NCBI RefSeq assembly: GCF_000143685.1
Contig: NC_014328.1
Location: forward strand, 2,542,001 to 2,606,000
Direction of reading: 5' to 3'
Origin: Clostridium ljungdahlii DSM 13528
GTDB taxonomy: Bacteria > Bacillota > Clostridia > Clostridiales > Clostridiaceae
DNA: 64,000 bases
Position numbers and translations under genes: made by a program. Position 1 is the stretch's first letter. Every line of letters starts with the position of its first letter. Positions 62,461 through 64,000 of the stretch are shown piece after piece. A model generated the notes under the pieces. It was not told the DNA's origin. It was given only the letters and a program-made list of their open reading frames with translations, and ran no database searches.

Positions 62461-64000
62461 TCATTTACTATTTATTTTTTTCATCAATCTTGCACAATAT
62501 CTAACGGCTTGTGCGTTGGATGGCATAAGTATAACCCCAGCTTGTTCTAGTTTTTCTTTTTGAGCTTTGTAATTTTGTGGATCATTTTCTGTTCCACAAA
62601 TATAACCAACTACGCAAAGGTATTTGCCTTTATTTTCCATATTATTCTTTGCATCAATAATTCCAGGTAACATCTCTCCTGCTGGATCAGCATGACAGCC
62701 ATAACCTATTACAAAGTCCATCAGAATTATTGCTACTTCTTCATCTTCTGCTTCCTGAGGTAATCTTTCGACTCTTCCCATTGGATCAATCATTGGATGA
62801 GGTTTGCCAACAGTAAAATCATCGTCTCCTAAATCAATGCAAGTATTTTTTTGACTTTTTAATATATTTTTAAGTTTAAGTTCTTTCTTAAGTGGAATAT
62901 TTGAATATATATCAAATCCCTCTTTGCCAAGTAATTTCATAGCCTCATCAGCTAAAGTCCCACCTGTATATAATGCCCTTATATATTTTTGTTTACTGTC
63001 AAATTTAGCAGCTTCTTGCTTAACTAATTTGTCTATTTCCTCTATAGGCTGTGAAAAGGAGGTATAATCACAAACAGAATTGCCCTTAGAAAGTGCTACT
63101 GCCTTATATGCCGCATCTTCCAAACTTACACAAGCATAAGCTCCACTGTCTTCAATTGCTTTTCTATCTCCGCCTATAAAGTCTACAACTATTGGTTTAT
63201 TTGTACTTGCTACCATATCTAATATATTTTTAGCTACCTCAGGAGCTGGTGGTTTTGAAACTAAAACTATTACTTTTGTATCTGGATCTTCAATCAGCGC
63301 CTTAAATCCTTCAATCATCATAATTCCGCCAACACTGCTTTTTAAATCTCTTCCTCCAGTGCCAATTGCCTGAGATATTCCAGCACCTAATTTGTCAATA
63401 AGAACTGTAACTTCTTGAGTACCTGTCCCTGATGCTCCAACAATTCCTATATCACCTTTTCTAACAACATTAGCAAAGCATAGTGGAACATGATTAATTA
63501 TAGCGGTCCCACAATCCGGTCCCATTACAAGAAGTCCTTTACTTCTGCCCATCTTCTTTAGTTCTATTTCATCTTCAACAGTTACATTGTCACTAAACAA
63601 CATAACATTAAGTCCATTTTTAAGAGCTTTTCTTGCTTCATCTGCTGCATACTTTCCTGGTAGTGAAATAATCGCCATATTTGCATCTTTCATATGCTTA
63701 AGTGCAGCATTAAAAGTATTGGGTTTGTATTCGTTTTCATTTTCAGATTCTTCTTCCTTTGAATTTAAAAGCTCATTTACCTTACTTACAATACTTTCAG
63801 TTGGATTTTCTTCTTCATCTGACACATAAGCTGCAATAAAGAAATCATTTGGTGTAAGATTTCTTATTTCGTCATTACTTAAATTTAAATTCTCAGATAG
63901 TTCTTTGTTAAGATCTGTTCCCATACCCACAATTATTTCTTTAACATAGGGCAGCTTCTTAATTTCTTTAGTAATTACCATTAAAGCAACAGAATCATAA
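62461..64000 (-). CDS. fdrA: FdrA-like protein, 5' end outside the window
   Basis: The frame stays open to the right edge (YDSVALMVITKEIKKL), so the start is not visible and the ATG at 63981 is probably internal. About 512 residues are seen. The protein has the CoA-ligase-like folds of FdrA: NVMLFSDNVTVEDEIELKKMGRSKGLLVMGPDCGTAIINHVPLCF, GIVGASGTGTQEVTVLIDKLGAG and ALYTGGTLADEAM. FdrA is a subunit of the carbamoyltransferase active in allantoin breakdown. Here it precedes DUF1116, cyclase and a carbamate kinase, which suits the same chemistry on a related ureide. Confidence 0.88.
   Translation of the reverse strand, partial: YDSVALMVITKEIKKLPYVKEIIVGMGTDLNKELSENLNLSNDEIRNLTPNDFFIAAYVSDEEENPTESIVSKVNELLNSKEEESENENEYKPNTFNAALKHMKDANMAIISLPGKYAADEARKALKNGLNVMLFSDNVTVEDEIELKKMGRSKGLLVMGPDCGTAIINHVPLCFANVVRKGDIGIVGASGTGTQEVTVLIDKLGAGISQAIGTGGRDLKSSVGGIMMIEGFKALIEDPDTKVIVLVSKPPAPEVAKNILDMVASTNKPIVVDFIGGDRKAIEDSGAYACVSLEDAAYKAVALSKGNSVCDYTSFSQPIEEIDKLVKQEAAKFDSKQKYIRALYTGGTLADEAMKLLGKEGFDIYSNIPLKKELKLKNILKSQKNTCIDLGDDDFTVGKPHPMIDPMGRVERLPQEAEDEEVAIILMDFVIGYGCHADPAGEMLPGIIDAKNNMENKGKYLCVVGYICGTENDPQNYKAQKEKLEQAGVILMPSNAQAVRYCARLMKKINSK

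Overview
The window is low-GC DNA in which most genes have Firmicute ribosome-binding sites and many use TTG or GTG starts. Gene content and several protein sequences point to a Clostridium of the syngas-acetogen group (C. ljungdahlii / C. autoethanogenum type). The zinc-dependent 2,3-butanediol dehydrogenase looks like the enzyme known from those species, but I could not run a comparison. Both window edges cut a gene: a sodium/solute symporter at the left and an FdrA-type protein at the right.

Layout. 0-10 kb: end of a symporter, a FAD-linked 2-hydroxyacid dehydrogenase preceded by a leucine-type T-box, a cell-wall 3D-domain protein, a RocB-type M20 peptidase, then a 2,3-butanediol dehydrogenase with a sigma-54 promoter next to an AcoR-type activator and a ClC channel. 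10-24 kb: an ABC exporter, a MarR/RND/adaptor efflux set, a MalT-like STAND regulator, a VIT/VWA protein and a DUF166 protein. 24-31 kb: a fluoride riboswitch with two crcB genes, decayed chemoreceptor and MocR genes, mnmA and a cysteine desulfurase, and a tetrahydrofolate riboswitch with a FolT-type transporter. 31-42 kb: ilvB with an isoleucine-type T-box, two tandem near-identical amino-acid permeases, a MITE-like element, an orphan methionine-synthase-activation-like protein, an iron alcohol dehydrogenase and topoisomerase III.

42-51 kb is a sulfur/methionine island. One SAM-I riboswitch leads a small yezD-type gene, mnmM and luxS. A second SAM-I riboswitch leads an internally deleted metK-like gene, followed by nifB and nifH/D/K-like genes. 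There is no nifE, nifN or nifV. The arrangement resembles the methylthio-alkane reductase (marBHDK) type of nitrogenase-like system rather than a nitrogen-fixation operon. Three related hairpin-terminator elements, two of them followed by a second conserved 75-nt fold, precede metK-like, nifB and nifH. I cannot assign them to a known RNA class.

51-64 kb, all on the minus strand, looks like a catabolic cluster for an N-heterocycle. It holds FdrA and a DUF1116 protein (relatives of the oxamate carbamoyltransferase subunits), a cyclase-family amidohydrolase, a GNAT-like protein, a thiolase-like protein without its nucleophilic cysteine plus a DUF35 partner, a three-subunit molybdenum hydroxylase, a UraA-type permease, carbamate kinase and a 3-hydroxyacyl-CoA dehydrogenase-like protein. 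The likely logic is uptake, hydroxylation, ring opening, phosphorolysis to carbamoyl phosphate, and ATP formation. The substrate is unknown. No rRNA or tRNA genes, CRISPR arrays, prophage or complete insertion sequences were seen.
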